A stretch of DNA of 64,000 bases from Flavobacterium phycosphaerae (GCF_010119235.1 NZ_JAAATZ010000001.1:3130501-3194500); one strand, 5' to 3'. Positions 35,067 through 44,982 are shown, counted from the stretch's first letter. The notes: a model not told the origin generated them from the sequence alone. Program-made: numbers and translations.

Positions 35067-36824
35067 ATGAAAGAACTTCAGTATTTAAACAAATATTTTG
35101 TCAAATATAAATTCCATTTTTTATTAGGAATTATCATCACCATAGTTGCCCAAATTTTCTCTCTTTTTACTCCGAAGCTCATTAGCAAATCGTTTATGAT
35201 TATTGAAGATTTTTATAAAAACAAATTAAGCCACGAGGTCATTAAAACAGAATTGATTCACAACATCCTCTGGATTATAAGTACCACCCTGATTGCCGGA
35301 GTTTTAACTTTTTTGATGCGTCAAACTTTAATTGTTATGTCGCGTCATGTAGAGTTTGATTTGAAAAATGAAGTCTTCAAACATTATGAAGTACTGGATC
35401 AAAACTTCTACAAACGCAACCGAACCGGCGATTTAATGAACCGAATTAGCGAAGATGTTGCCAAAGTGCGCATGTATGTTGGTCCCGCGGTCATGTATAC
35501 CATCAATACTTTTATTCGCTTTACGGTAGTGATTATATATATGTATAATGTCTCTCCTCGATTGACGTTATACACTTTATTGCCTTTACCGATATTATCG
35601 TATATCATTTTTAAGTTAAGTACCGAGATTAATAAACGCAGTACTATTTTCCAACAGTATTTATCCAAAGTTTCGAGTTTCACACAGGAAATATTTTCCG
35701 GAATCCGAGTGGTAAAAGCCTATGCTTTGGAAGAACAATACCAAAACCAATTGATTGATTTAGCCAAAGAAAGCAAAACAAAAAGCATGAGTTTGGCTCG
35801 GGTGCAATCTTTATTTGGTCCGTTAATGATCGCTTTGATTGGTGTGAGTAACTTAACGGTGATTTACTTTGGCGGTCTGATGTATATTGACGGGACTATT
35901 AAAAGCATCGGAACGATAGCCGAATTCATTTTGTATATCAATATGCTGACTTGGCCGGTAGCTTCCATTGGTTGGGTTTCCTCACTTATTCAGGAAGCAG
36001 AAGCCTCCCAAAAAAGGATTAATGAATTTTTGAAAATTGAACCCGAAATCAAAAACAAAAATGAAGAACATACTCCAATTCAGGGTGAAATTGAATTCAA
36101 CAATGTAAGTTTTACTTATGAAGACACCGAAATAACTGCATTGCAAAACATTTCGTTCAAAGTTAAAAAAGGGGAAACGCTGGCTATTTTGGGTAAAACC
36201 GGTTCGGGAAAATCCAGCATTTTATCTTTACTTACCCGAATGTATGACATCAAAAACGGCAGTATTACCATTGACGGCAAAAAGATAGATGAAGTGAATT
36301 TGTATGATTTGCGCAACAGCATCGGTATAGTGCCGCAGGATGCCTTTTTGTTTTCGGATACCATTAAAAACAACATTAAGTTTGGCAAAGAAGACGCTAC
36401 TGACGAAGAAGTTATTATAGCTGCTAAGCAAGCGGTGGTTCATGACAATATTATGAACTTTGGCAAGCAATATGAAACTATTTTGGGCGAAAGAGGCATT
36501 ACCCTTTCAGGCGGACAAAAGCAACGGGTTTCCATTGCAAGAGCTATTATAAAGAACCCTTCCATACTATTATTTGACGATTGTTTATCAGCCGTAGATA
36601 CCGAAACTGAAGAACAAATCCTGAATAATTTACTCCAAATTTCAAAAGACAAAACCACCATAATCGTGAGTCACAGGGTGTCTTCTGCTAAGAATGCCGA
36701 CAAAATTATCATCATTGACGAAGGACAAATTATTCAAGAAGGTTCTCATAATCAATTAGTAAACCAAGAGGGGTATTATGCCGAATTGTATTTAAAACAA
36801 CTTTCGGAAAAAGAATTAAATTAA
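35067..36824 (+). CDS. ABC transporter half (permease and ATPase fused), MdlA/YheI-like
   Basis: Exporter half with a six-helix membrane domain (about 1-310) and a nucleotide-binding domain (about 340-580). Walker A GKTGSGKSS is near 377, signature LSGGQKQRVSIARA near 480 and the D-loop SAVD follows. The Walker B end reads LLFDDCLSAVD, so the usual catalytic Glu is Asp. That is the pattern of the degenerate half in heterodimeric exporters such as MdlA or YheI/BmrC, yet no second half is encoded beside it. The substrate is unknown. The leucine-type dehydrogenase diverges from it across a 190-base AT-rich gap. Confidence 0.88.
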   Translation: MKELQYLNKYFVKYKFHFLLGIIITIVAQIFSLFTPKLISKSFMIIEDFYKNKLSHEVIKTELIHNILWIISTTLIAGVLTFLMRQTLIVMSRHVEFDLKNEVFKHYEVLDQNFYKRNRTGDLMNRISEDVAKVRMYVGPAVMYTINTFIRFTVVIIYMYNVSPRLTLYTLLPLPILSYIIFKLSTEINKRSTIFQQYLSKVSSFTQEIFSGIRVVKAYALEEQYQNQLIDLAKESKTKSMSLARVQSLFGPLMIALIGVSNLTVIYFGGLMYIDGTIKSIGTIAEFILYINMLTWPVASIGWVSSLIQEAEASQKRINEFLKIEPEIKNKNEEHTPIQGEIEFNNVSFTYEDTEITALQNISFKVKKGETLAILGKTGSGKSSILSLLTRMYDIKNGSITIDGKKIDEVNLYDLRNSIGIVPQDAFLFSDTIKNNIKFGKEDATDEEVIIAAKQAVVHDNIMNFGKQYETILGERGITLSGGQKQRVSIARAIIKNPSILLFDDCLSAVDTETEEQILNNLLQISKDKTTIIVSHRVSSAKNADKIIIIDEGQIIQEGSHNQLVNQEGYYAELYLKQLSEKELN

Positions 36825-36894
36825 ATGTTGTTTCGTAACAAAAATTTTACCATTTTTGAACTGTATTGAAACACTATAAATCGACCGAAAGAAT

Positions 36895-37272
36895 ATGAGA
36901 GAAAATGATATGTTAGAAAAAGATGAGATTTTTTCTAAAGTTTTAAGAGCCGGAAGAAGAACTTATTTCTTCGATGTGAGAGCAACAAAAGCTGATGATT
37001 ACTACATCACCATCACCGAAAGTAAAAAGTTCACTGAAGAAGATGGTTCATTTCACTTCAAAAAACACAAAATTTATTTATACAAAGAAGACTTTGCGGC
37101 GTTTACTGATATTTTAGAAGAAATGACAGCGTATGTTTTGAACCACAAAGGCGAAGAAGTAATCTCGGAAAGACATCAGAAAGATTTCAAAAGAGAATAC
37201 CAGCAGGAAACTACAGAAGAAGCTGCGCCAACTGAAAAGAGTTTCACCGATATTGATTTTGACGATATTTAA
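36895..37272 (+). CDS. PUR-family (DUF3276) DNA/RNA-binding protein
   Basis: The 125 residues match the Bacteroidetes PUR-alpha-like family (DUF3276): the KVLRAGRRTYFFDVRATK strand pair, SKKFTEEDGSFHFKKHKIYLYKEDF, and a helical segment ending in an acidic tail (DIDFDDI). Eukaryotic Pur-alpha binds purine-rich single strands, and the Borrelia member BpuR binds nucleic acid; the target here is unknown. The gene lies 70 bases after the ABC exporter and is closed by a terminator. Confidence 0.9.
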   Translation: MRENDMLEKDEIFSKVLRAGRRTYFFDVRATKADDYYITITESKKFTEEDGSFHFKKHKIYLYKEDFAAFTDILEEMTAYVLNHKGEEVISERHQKDFKREYQQETTEEAAPTEKSFTDIDFDDI

Positions 37273-37284
37273 TCCAAAATAATC

Positions 37285-37315
37285 AAAGCCCGTAACGAAT
37301 TGTTTCGGGCTTTTT
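37285..37315 (+). terminator. rho-independent terminator after the PUR-family gene
   Basis: AAAGCCCG (37285-37292) pairs with CGGGCTTT (37306-37313) around a 13-base loop, followed by a T-run. Confidence 0.8.
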
Positions 37316-37327
37316 AAATTTTATAAT

Positions 37328-37540
37328 ATGCAAAAATTTATTGCTTTTATTAATAAATACGGAGTATTGTTTCATGGTTTAAGCATCCTGTTTTGGTTGT
37401 GGTTAATAACGAACCACGTTCAAAGATTTCAAACCGAAGAATTGCCGTTATCCAAGAAAATTGCCTTTGGTGGTATAGTGATGTTTTTCTTTTTGTCCTG
37501 TTTTAATTTATACCGAGCTTTAAAACAAAGAAAAGCTTAA
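37328..37540 (+). CDS. small membrane protein of unknown function
   Basis: The 70 residues have two predicted membrane segments (about 11-28 and 45-60) and basic ends. No family recognised. It starts 15 bases after a terminator and its stop codon overlaps the stop codon of the convergent CsaA-like gene by two bases. It may be read through from the PUR-family gene or have its own promoter; none was seen. Confidence 0.6.
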   Translation: MQKFIAFINKYGVLFHGLSILFWLWLITNHVQRFQTEELPLSKKIAFGGIVMFFFLSCFNLYRALKQRKA

Positions 37541-37878
37541 CCAATTCGCAGGCCATTTGCTACTTTCAAATCTGAAGTCAGCAAAACGATATCATTATCG
37601 TTGCCAACAGAACCCAGTACCAAACATTCACTCATAAAAGTACCAATCTGTTTTTTCGGAAAATTGACTACAGCTACAATTTGTTTTCCGAGTAAATCTT
37701 CTTTGCTGTAGCGTTTGGTAATTTGTGCCGAGGATTTCTTGATTCCAATTTCGTTACCAAAATCAATTGTCAATTGAAAAGCCGGCTTTCGGGCTTCGGG
37801 AAAATCATTAACATTGATGATGGTTCCCACGCGCATTTCCACTTTTTCAAAATCTGACCAGGATAATTTTTCTTCCAT
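37537..37878 (-). CDS. csaA: CsaA-like tRNA-binding domain protein
   Basis: The 113-residue tRNA-binding (EMAP/CsaA) domain protein has SWSDFEKVEMRVGTIINVNDFPEARKP at the start, then the SSAQITKRYSKEDLLGKQIVAVVNFPKKQIG core. Bacillus CsaA is described as a chaperone-like protein; the domain binds tRNA. The ATG at 37876-37878 is chosen because the open frame upstream (7 residues) is not conserved-looking. Its stop overlaps the stop of a convergent small membrane protein. It lies immediately downstream of the cytochrome c lipoprotein gene. Confidence 0.88.
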   Translation of the reverse strand: MEEKLSWSDFEKVEMRVGTIINVNDFPEARKPAFQLTIDFGNEIGIKKSSAQITKRYSKEDLLGKQIVAVVNFPKKQIGTFMSECLVLGSVGNDNDIVLLTSDLKVANGLRIG

Positions 37879-37924
37879 AATTATTAAATTAAAAAACACC
37901 CTAAAAAGAGTGTTTTAATACTGT

Positions 37925-38236
37925 TTATTGCATGGTCACGTAATTGTAAACCTTCATCCCTTGCGCTTCATTGAGTCGGGCCTTAGGTGCCATTCGTAAT
38001 ACGATGGGTTTCCATTGTTCTGCCGAAAATTCTTTAGGTTCGTATAATCTGTGGCAACGCGCACAACTGTTTTCATATAACGATTTTCCTTCTGCCAATT
38101 CCGGTGTTAATACCGTAGCTGCAGTTGCAACTGGCGGTTCAACTTTTGGTGGTTCTGCTGTTACCACAGCTGATTTAGAGGCACATGAATAAATAATCGT
38201 GGCGAGTGCTGCCAAGGCTAATACTTTATATTTCAT
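37925..38236 (-). CDS. small c-type cytochrome lipoprotein
   Basis: The 103 residues have a lipoprotein signal (LAALATIIYSC, lipid Cys at about 18), a Pro/Ala/Val-rich linker, and a single CXXCH haem site in ENSCARCHRLYEP near residue 60. A methionine at about 83 (VLRMAPK) is a candidate axial ligand. This is a minimal class I cytochrome domain, probably facing the periplasm, with no partner nearby. It could be an electron shuttle; its donor is not evident. It sits between the CsaA-like gene and a cyclophilin-FKBP gene on the minus strand. Confidence 0.85.
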   Translation of the reverse strand: MKYKVLALAALATIIYSCASKSAVVTAEPPKVEPPVATAATVLTPELAEGKSLYENSCARCHRLYEPKEFSAEQWKPIVLRMAPKARLNEAQGMKVYNYVTMQ

Positions 38237-38272
38237 AAGATTTTGTTGTTGGTTTAGGGTAAATCTATAAAA

Positions 38273-38302
38273 AAAATCCCAACAGCAAACTATAGGGATT
38301 TT
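38273..38302 (-). terminator. terminator after the cyclophilin-FKBP gene
   Basis: AAAATCCC (38273-38280) pairs with GGGATTTT (38295-38302). On the minus strand it is followed by a T-run. It separates the isomerase gene from the cytochrome lipoprotein gene downstream. Confidence 0.75.
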
Positions 38303-38330
38303 AATTTTAACTAAATCTTAAATGTAATTC

Positions 38331-39263
38331 TTATTTAACATCCATTAATTCTACATCAAAAATCAAAGTAGCATCAGGTGGAATTACGCCTCCTGCTCCG
38401 CTTGAACCGTATCCTAAATATGACGGAATAACAAAACGGGCTTTATCACCCACTTGTAGCAAAGCAATACCTTCATCCCATCCTTCAATTACATGACCTT
38501 TTCCTAATGGAAATTCGATTGGTTTTTTTCTTGGATAAGAAGAATCGAATGTTTTGCCGTTTTCTAATTGTCCTGTATAATGAACGGAAACCGTTTTACC
38601 GGCTTCTGCTTTTTTCCCATTTCCTTTTTGGATGAATTTATAACGCAATCCGCTTTCCGTTTTTTCAAATCCGGCGGCCAGTTTTTCCATAGCGGCTTCA
38701 GCTTGTTTTTTTGCTTCTTCAATTCTTTTCAAACGAGAACCTTCAAAAGTTCTGAATGATTCAATAGCATTCCATTTTTGAGCTTCCTCACCTACTCTGA
38801 CAATTTCAAGACTTTCAATAATATCGCCTTGCGCAATTTCGTTCACAATATCTTGTCCTTCTACCACATGACCAAAAACGGTATGTTTACCATCTAACCA
38901 AGTGGTAGGCACATGAGTAATAAAAAACTGCGAACCGTTACTTCCCGGTCCGGCATTAGCCATAGACAAAACACCCGGTTTATCGTGTCTTAAATCAACA
39001 TGAATTTCATCATCAAAATTATACCCCGGTCCACCAGTCCCGATACCTTGTGGGCAACCACCTTGTATCATAAAATCAGGAATCACTCTGTGAAATTTCA
39101 ATCCGTCATAGTATGGTTTTCCCATAGGACGAGCTGAATTTTCTAATTGTCCTTCTGCCAATCCGACAAAATTACCAACCGTTCCCGGAGTTAAATCGTG
39201 TGTTAGTTTTACTAAAATAGTTCCTTTAGTAGTATTAAATTTAGCGTATATTCCGTTTTCCAT
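38331..39263 (-). CDS. dual peptidylprolyl isomerase, cyclophilin fused to FKBP
   Basis: The 310 residues carry two unrelated prolyl isomerase domains in one chain. An N-terminal cyclophilin domain (about 1-165) shows FHRVIPDFMIQGG, GSNGSQFFIT and WLDGKHTVFG. A helical linker (about 170-205) leads to a C-terminal FKBP domain with VSVHYTGQLENGKTFDSS and IPPDATLIFDVEL. Such cyclophilin-FKBP fusions have been reported in some bacteria, including Flavobacterium. No signal peptide, so probably cytosolic. Its upstream region has a -7-like element on the minus strand. Confidence 0.93.
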   Translation of the reverse strand: MENGIYAKFNTTKGTILVKLTHDLTPGTVGNFVGLAEGQLENSARPMGKPYYDGLKFHRVIPDFMIQGGCPQGIGTGGPGYNFDDEIHVDLRHDKPGVLSMANAGPGSNGSQFFITHVPTTWLDGKHTVFGHVVEGQDIVNEIAQGDIIESLEIVRVGEEAQKWNAIESFRTFEGSRLKRIEEAKKQAEAAMEKLAAGFEKTESGLRYKFIQKGNGKKAEAGKTVSVHYTGQLENGKTFDSSYPRKKPIEFPLGKGHVIEGWDEGIALLQVGDKARFVIPSYLGYGSSGAGGVIPPDATLIFDVELMDVK

Positions 39264-39287
39264 TTTGTGTTTTTTTTAAATGCTGTG

Positions 39288-39295
39288 CAAAGGTA
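39288..39295 (-). promoter_or_regulatory. candidate -7 element of the cyclophilin-FKBP gene
   Basis: The minus-strand sequence is TACCTTTG, an exact TAnnTTTG match 24 bases from the start codon. No -33 element was clear. Confidence 0.4.
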
Positions 39296-39308
39296 GTATA
39301 TAAAATTG

Positions 39309-39316
39309 TAATTTTG
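39309..39316 (+). promoter_or_regulatory. candidate -7 element of the DUF1569 gene
   Basis: TAATTTTG matches TAnnTTTG, 22 bases before the ATG at 39339. No clear -33 element. Confidence 0.4.
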
Positions 39317-39338
39317 GCTACCATAAAAATCGAAAAAC

Positions 39339-39788
39339 ATGAGCTCTATTTATAGCAAAGCCGACAACGATATTTTTATTTCCAGAATCAACAAACTTTC
39401 ACCCGAAAGCAAAGCCCAATGGGGAAAAATGACAGTAGACCAAATGCTTTCACACTGTCAGGCTCCACTCGATTTTACTTTTGGACAAACGCCTATGAAG
39501 ACTAATTTCATCATGCGCATTTTTGGAAAAATGTTGAAAGGCAAAGTTTTTGGCTCATCAGAATTTAAGAAAAACAGCCCCACAGCACCTACTTTTATCC
39601 GAACAGAGAAATACGATTTTGAGGAAACCAAAAAAGGATTGATTGAGCGTATAACTGTTTTTTCGGAATTGGGAAAAGAGGCCATTAAGACTACGAATCA
39701 TCCTTTCTTTGGCGAATTGACTTATGACGAATGGAGCCAAATGCACACTATGCACTTGGACCATCATTTAAAACAATTTGGAGTGTAA
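39339..39788 (+). CDS. DUF1569 (DinB-like) protein
   Basis: The 149-residue four-helix DinB-superfamily protein, DUF1569 type, has the SPESKAQWGKMTVDQMLSHCQ helix with a metal-type His, the NHPFFGELTYDEWSQMHTMHLDHHLKQFG end with further His residues, and no other domain. The family fold can bind a metal ion through three His; the role is unknown. It overlaps no gene; the methyltransferase gene follows after 7 bases. Confidence 0.85.
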   Translation: MSSIYSKADNDIFISRINKLSPESKAQWGKMTVDQMLSHCQAPLDFTFGQTPMKTNFIMRIFGKMLKGKVFGSSEFKKNSPTAPTFIRTEKYDFEETKKGLIERITVFSELGKEAIKTTNHPFFGELTYDEWSQMHTMHLDHHLKQFGV

Positions 39789-39795
39789 TATCGTT

Positions 39796-40617
39796 ATGAA
39801 AAAACTCGATTATATCAATATCAACAAGCAAACCTGGAACGAGAAGACGGATGTCCATATCGCTTCCGAGTTTTATGACATGGAAGGTTTCATGAATGGT
39901 AAATCTACCTTAAACGAAATTGAACTGTCCTTGTTGGGTGAGGTTGCGGGAAAGAAAATCCTACACCTGCAATGTCATTTTGGGCAAGACACCATTTCAT
40001 TTGCTAGAATGAATGCTCAGGCAACAGGTATTGATTTATCGGACAAAGCTATCGACAGAGCCAGGGAGTTTGCTACTCAACTGAATCTGGACGTTACTTT
40101 TATTTGCTGTGATATTTATGATACACCGAAGTATCTGGATGAAAAGTTTGATATCGTTTTTACCAGCTATGGTACGATAGGCTGGCTGCCCGATTTGGAT
40201 AAATGGGCGAATGTAGTTGCTCATTTTTTAAAACCCGGCGGAAGGTTTGTTATAGCCGATTTCCATCCGGTGGTTTGGATGTTTGACGATCATTTCAAGA
40301 CCGTGTTTTATAATTATTTCAATGTTGAACCAATTATAGAAAGTACTAGCGGAACTTATGCCGATAAAGACGCTGAGATAACTACCAAAACCATCAGTTG
40401 GAACCATCCTATATCCGAAATTTTAAACAGCTTAATTAAAAACGGATTGGAAATCAATAGTTTTAACGAGTATGATTATTCACCTTATGATTGTTTTAAT
40501 GAAACTGTTCAAATTGAAAAAGGGAAGTTTCGAATTCAACACTTAGGCAGCAAAATCCCGATGGTTTATTCGATTGCGGCAACTAAAAATAATTTCCTAA
40601 GTAAGAAGAAGCCCTAG
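39796..40617 (+). CDS. class I SAM-dependent methyltransferase
   Basis: The 273 residues carry motif I ILHLQCHFGQDT near 57, an acidic second strand (GIDLSDKAI near 82), and KPGGRFVIADFHPVVW near 150. This layout is typical of the Methyltransf_25/11 group. The ATG at 39796 is chosen because the frame upstream starts at TTG inside the previous gene. The substrate is not evident. Its stop codon falls at the edge of the probable structured RNA at 40613-40666, and trmD follows. Confidence 0.83.
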   Translation: MKKLDYININKQTWNEKTDVHIASEFYDMEGFMNGKSTLNEIELSLLGEVAGKKILHLQCHFGQDTISFARMNAQATGIDLSDKAIDRAREFATQLNLDVTFICCDIYDTPKYLDEKFDIVFTSYGTIGWLPDLDKWANVVAHFLKPGGRFVIADFHPVVWMFDDHFKTVFYNYFNVEPIIESTSGTYADKDAEITTKTISWNHPISEILNSLIKNGLEINSFNEYDYSPYDCFNETVQIEKGKFRIQHLGSKIPMVYSIAATKNNFLSKKKP

Positions 40618-40666
40618 CCCGATAGTAGCAAGCTACCATGTAGCGCGGATAGCGGGAACAGCTTCC
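40613..40666 (+). ncRNA. probable structured intergenic RNA (Flavo-1-like)
   Basis: A GC-richer block in an otherwise AT-rich gap. The order is AGCCCGATAGTAGC, a small hairpin (GTAG 40625-40628 with CTAC 40633-40636), then AGCGCGGATAGCGGG and AGCTTCC-like end. CCCG (40618-40621) can pair with CGGG (40653-40656). The pattern resembles the Flavo-1 RNA or a related repeat common between Flavobacteria genes, which I recall rather than computed. It may be a small RNA, an RNA-level repeat or part of the downstream trmD leader. Confidence 0.45.
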
Positions 40667-40677
40667 AAAAAAACTAC

Positions 40678-40685
40678 TATCTTTG
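40678..40685 (+). promoter_or_regulatory. candidate trmD -7 element placed for leaderless start
   Basis: TATCTTTG, an exact TAnnTTTG match, ends four bases before the trmD ATG at 40690. A start site a few bases downstream of the element would fall at or next to the ATG, implying a leaderless or nearly leaderless message. Confidence 0.5.
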
Positions 40686-40689
40686 CGCC

Positions 40690-41370
40690 ATGCGAATAGA
40701 CATCATCACCATATTACCCGATTTATTGAGAAGTCCTTTTGAAGGTTCTATCATGAAACGCGCCATTGAAAAAGAATTGGTTGAAGTACACTTTCACAAT
40801 CTGAGAGATTACACCACCAACAAACAAAAAAGTGTGGATGATTACCAGTTTGGCGGAGGTGCCGGCATGGTCATGATGATACAACCCATTGATGATTGTA
40901 TTACTCATTTGAAAAGTCAACGAGACTACGACGAAATCATTTATATGTCGCCTGATGGGGAAACTTTGAATCAAAAAATGGCCAATACGATGTCGATGTA
41001 TGAGAATATCATCATACTGTGCGGTCATTATAAAGGAGTTGACCAACGCGTTCGCGATCATTTTATTACCAAAGAAATTTCGATTGGCGATTATGTGCTA
41101 TCCGGTGGAGAAATCGGAGCCATTGTATTTTGCGATGCCATAATTAGATTGATTCCCGGGGTTTTGAGTGATGAGACCTCAGCTTTGACCGATAGTTTTC
41201 AAGATAATTTATTATCCGGGCCCATTTACACTAGGCCGGCAGATTATAAAGGATGGAAAGTTCCGGAAGTATTGACCAGCGGTCATTTTGCCAAAATTGA
41301 TAAATGGCGTGAGGATATGGCGTATGAACATACTAAAAACAGACGTCCTGATTTGCTTGACGAATCGTAG
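40690..41370 (+). CDS. trmD: tRNA (guanine-N1)-methyltransferase TrmD
   Basis: Methylates G37 of tRNA, next to the anticodon, using SAM; essential for reading frame. The 226 residues match the trefoil-knot SPOUT family: [18 protein letters not shown] at the start, [11 protein letters not shown] and the [13 protein letters not shown] and [10 protein letters not shown] knot motifs. Its order before rplS is conserved in many bacteria. A -7 element sits 4 bases before the ATG. Confidence 0.97.
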   Translation: MRIDIITILPDLLRSPFEGSIMKRAIEKELVEVHFHNLRDYTTNKQKSVDDYQFGGGAGMVMMIQPIDDCITHLKSQRDYDEIIYMSPDGETLNQKMANTMSMYENIIILCGHYKGVDQRVRDHFITKEISIGDYVLSGGEIGAIVFCDAIIRLIPGVLSDETSALTDSFQDNLLSGPIYTRPADYKGWKVPEVLTSGHFAKIDKWREDMAYEHTKNRRPDLLDES

Positions 41371-41371
41371 A

Positions 41372-41399
41372 AATTACGAATTACGAATTAGGAATTAGG
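41372..41399. repeat. heptamer tandem repeat after trmD
   Basis: Two AATTACG and two AATTAGG units of 7 bases each. AATTACG is a rotation of the reverse complement of AATTCGT, the unit seen at 31984-32039. Confidence 0.8.
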
Positions 41400-41468
41400 A
41401 ATGGTTACATAATAAAATTCATAACCTAATGATTTACATATTTTTAAATTTATAAAAAAGATTGAAAA

Positions 41469-41501
41469 AATTCACAATTCACAATTCATAATTCACAATT
41501 C
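41469..41501. repeat. heptamer tandem repeat upstream of rplS
   Basis: AATTCAC, AATTCAC, AATTCAT, AATTCAC, then AATTC. The array occupies the -33 region of the rplS promoter, just ahead of the -7 element. Confidence 0.8.
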
Positions 41502-41506
41502 TTTTT

Positions 41507-41514
41507 TATCTTTG
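41507..41514 (+). promoter_or_regulatory. candidate rplS -7 element (TATCTTTG)
   Basis: An exact match to TAnnTTTG, 73 bases before the rplS ATG. That leaves a leader of about 65-70 bases, longer than usual in this window. Confidence 0.5.
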
Positions 41515-41520
41515 CCCCCA

Positions 41521-41587
41521 CATTAGACCAACCTCTGGCGAGAACCGTGAATGTTGCTCTGATTTCAAACCATAATAATCAATAAAA
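41521..41587 (+). promoter_or_regulatory. possible r-protein leader of rplS
   Basis: The leader between the -7 element and the rplS ATG is richer in G and C than the surrounding gap and includes an ACCAACCTCTGGCGAGAACC stretch. L19-type leaders have been described in Flavobacteria; I cannot fold this reliably here, so structure is only suspected. Confidence 0.35.
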
Positions 41588-41938
41588 ATGGCAAATTTAG
41601 TAGATTTCGTTAATAACGAATTATCGACAAAAAAAGATTTCCCTGCGTTCGGAGCCGGTGATACTATCACTGTGTACTACGAAATTAAAGAGGGTGAGAA
41701 AACAAGAACTCAGTTTTTCAAAGGAGTTGTTATTCAAAGAAAAGGTGCTGGATTGACTGAAACGTTTACAATCCGCAAAATGTCTGGTGCTGTAGGTGTA
41801 GAGCGTATCTTCCCGGTTAACATGCCAGCGTTACAAAAAGTTGAAGTAAACCAAAGAGGTAAAGTTAGAAGAGCTCGTATTTTCTACTTTAGAGAACTTA
41901 CCGGTAAAAAAGCTAAAATCAAAGAAAGAAGAAGATAA
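41588..41938 (+). CDS. rplS: 50S ribosomal protein L19
   Basis: L19 lies at the 30S-50S interface. The 116 residues are the normal length, with FGAGDTITVYYEIKEG, FKGVVIQRKGAG, the GVERIFPVNMPAL core and the basic KVRRARIFYFRELTGKKAKIKERRR C-terminus. trmD precedes it, as usual. It has its own -7 element and a long leader and is closed by a strong terminator. Confidence 0.97.
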   Translation: MANLVDFVNNELSTKKDFPAFGAGDTITVYYEIKEGEKTRTQFFKGVVIQRKGAGLTETFTIRKMSGAVGVERIFPVNMPALQKVEVNQRGKVRRARIFYFRELTGKKAKIKERRR

Positions 41939-41960
41939 TTCTAAACTTTCAGCCTATAAA

Positions 41961-41989
41961 AAAGTCCCGATAATTCGGGACTTTTTTTA
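41961..41989 (+). terminator. rho-independent terminator after rplS
   Basis: AAAGTCCCGA (41961-41970) pairs with TCGGGACTTT (41975-41984), 10 bp with a 4-base loop, followed by a T-run. Confidence 0.9.
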
Positions 41990-42010
41990 TGGACATACCT
42001 CATCCAACAA

Positions 42011-42040
42011 AAAACCCGAACTGTTGCCAATTCGGGTTTT
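42011..42040 (-). terminator. rho-independent terminator after mdh
   Basis: AAAACCCGAA (42011-42020) pairs with TTCGGGTTTT (42031-42040). Read on the minus strand it ends in a T-run after the mdh stop codon. Confidence 0.85.
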
Positions 42041-42062
42041 CCTATTTATGTCCTTTTAAGTT

Positions 42063-42998
42063 TTATCCTAAAACGGTTTGCAAAGCGTCGTTCATACTTC
42101 TTACCGCATCGGCACTTTTAGCAAATAAAGCTTTTTCAGCATCGTTCAATTTAACATCAACGATTTGCTCCACACCATTTTTTCCAATGATACATGGCAC
42201 TCCGATACAAATATCGTTTTGACCATACTCACCTTCTACAAAAACAGAACAAGCAATCATTTTTCTTTGATCGTTCAAAATACTATCAACTAAGTAAGCT
42301 ACCGAAGCTCCCGGTGCATACCAAGCCGAAGTTCCTAATAAAGCTGTAAGTGTAGCACCTCCCACCATAGTGTCAGCCGCTACTTTAGCTAATTGCTCTT
42401 CCGATAAAAACTGAGAAACCGGAATTCCGTTATAAGAAGCCAAACGTGTTAACGGAATCATAGTAGTATCGCCATGACCTCCAATAACCATTGCCGAAAT
42501 ATCATTAGCCGGTTTGTCTAAAGCTAAAGACAAATACGTTCTGAAACGTGAACTGTCTAAAGCGCCACCCATACCGATGATTCTGTTTTTTGGTAAACCC
42601 AATGATTTGAACGCCAAATACGTCATGGTATCCATTGGATTAGAAACGATTACGAAAATAGCCTCAGGTGAATGTTGTAATAAGTTTTCTGCTACTGATT
42701 TTACTATCCCGGCATTGATACCGATTAATTCTTCACGTGTCATTCCCGGTTTTCTTGGAATACCCGATGTAATTACCACCACGTTACTTCCCGCCGTTTT
42801 TGAATAATCATTAGTAACACCTGTCAATTTGGTATTAAAACCTGTATTGGTAGCACATTGCATAATATCCAATGCTTTTCCTTCTGCAAAACCTTCTCTG
42901 ATATCCAATAGGACGATTTCACTGGCAATTCCTCTGTAAGCCATCACATCAGCGCAAGTGGCACCAACATTTCCTGCTCCTACAATCGTAACTTTCAT
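42063..42998 (-). CDS. mdh: malate dehydrogenase
   Basis: NAD-dependent malate-oxaloacetate interconversion of the citric acid cycle. The 311 residues are of the lactate-dehydrogenase-like type: GAGNVGATCAD near 7, an acidic strand end LLDIREG, the SGIPRKPGMTREEL loop, the substrate-binding SNPMDTMTYLAF region, and the catalytic IGGHGDTTM with the proton-relay His near 174. Arg residues in the active loop fit malate rather than lactate. It lies between gyrB (upstream on the minus strand) and a terminator. Confidence 0.95.
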   Translation of the reverse strand: MKVTIVGAGNVGATCADVMAYRGIASEIVLLDIREGFAEGKALDIMQCATNTGFNTKLTGVTNDYSKTAGSNVVVITSGIPRKPGMTREELIGINAGIVKSVAENLLQHSPEAIFVIVSNPMDTMTYLAFKSLGLPKNRIIGMGGALDSSRFRTYLSLALDKPANDISAMVIGGHGDTTMIPLTRLASYNGIPVSQFLSEEQLAKVAADTMVGGATLTALLGTSAWYAPGASVAYLVDSILNDQRKMIACSVFVEGEYGQNDICIGVPCIIGKNGVEQIVDVKLNDAEKALFAKSADAVRSMNDALQTVLG

Positions 42999-43035
42999 TT
43001 GTGTAAAATTTGTTTGTTGTTATGTTATTTAATTT

Positions 43036-44982
<1,947 letters not shown>

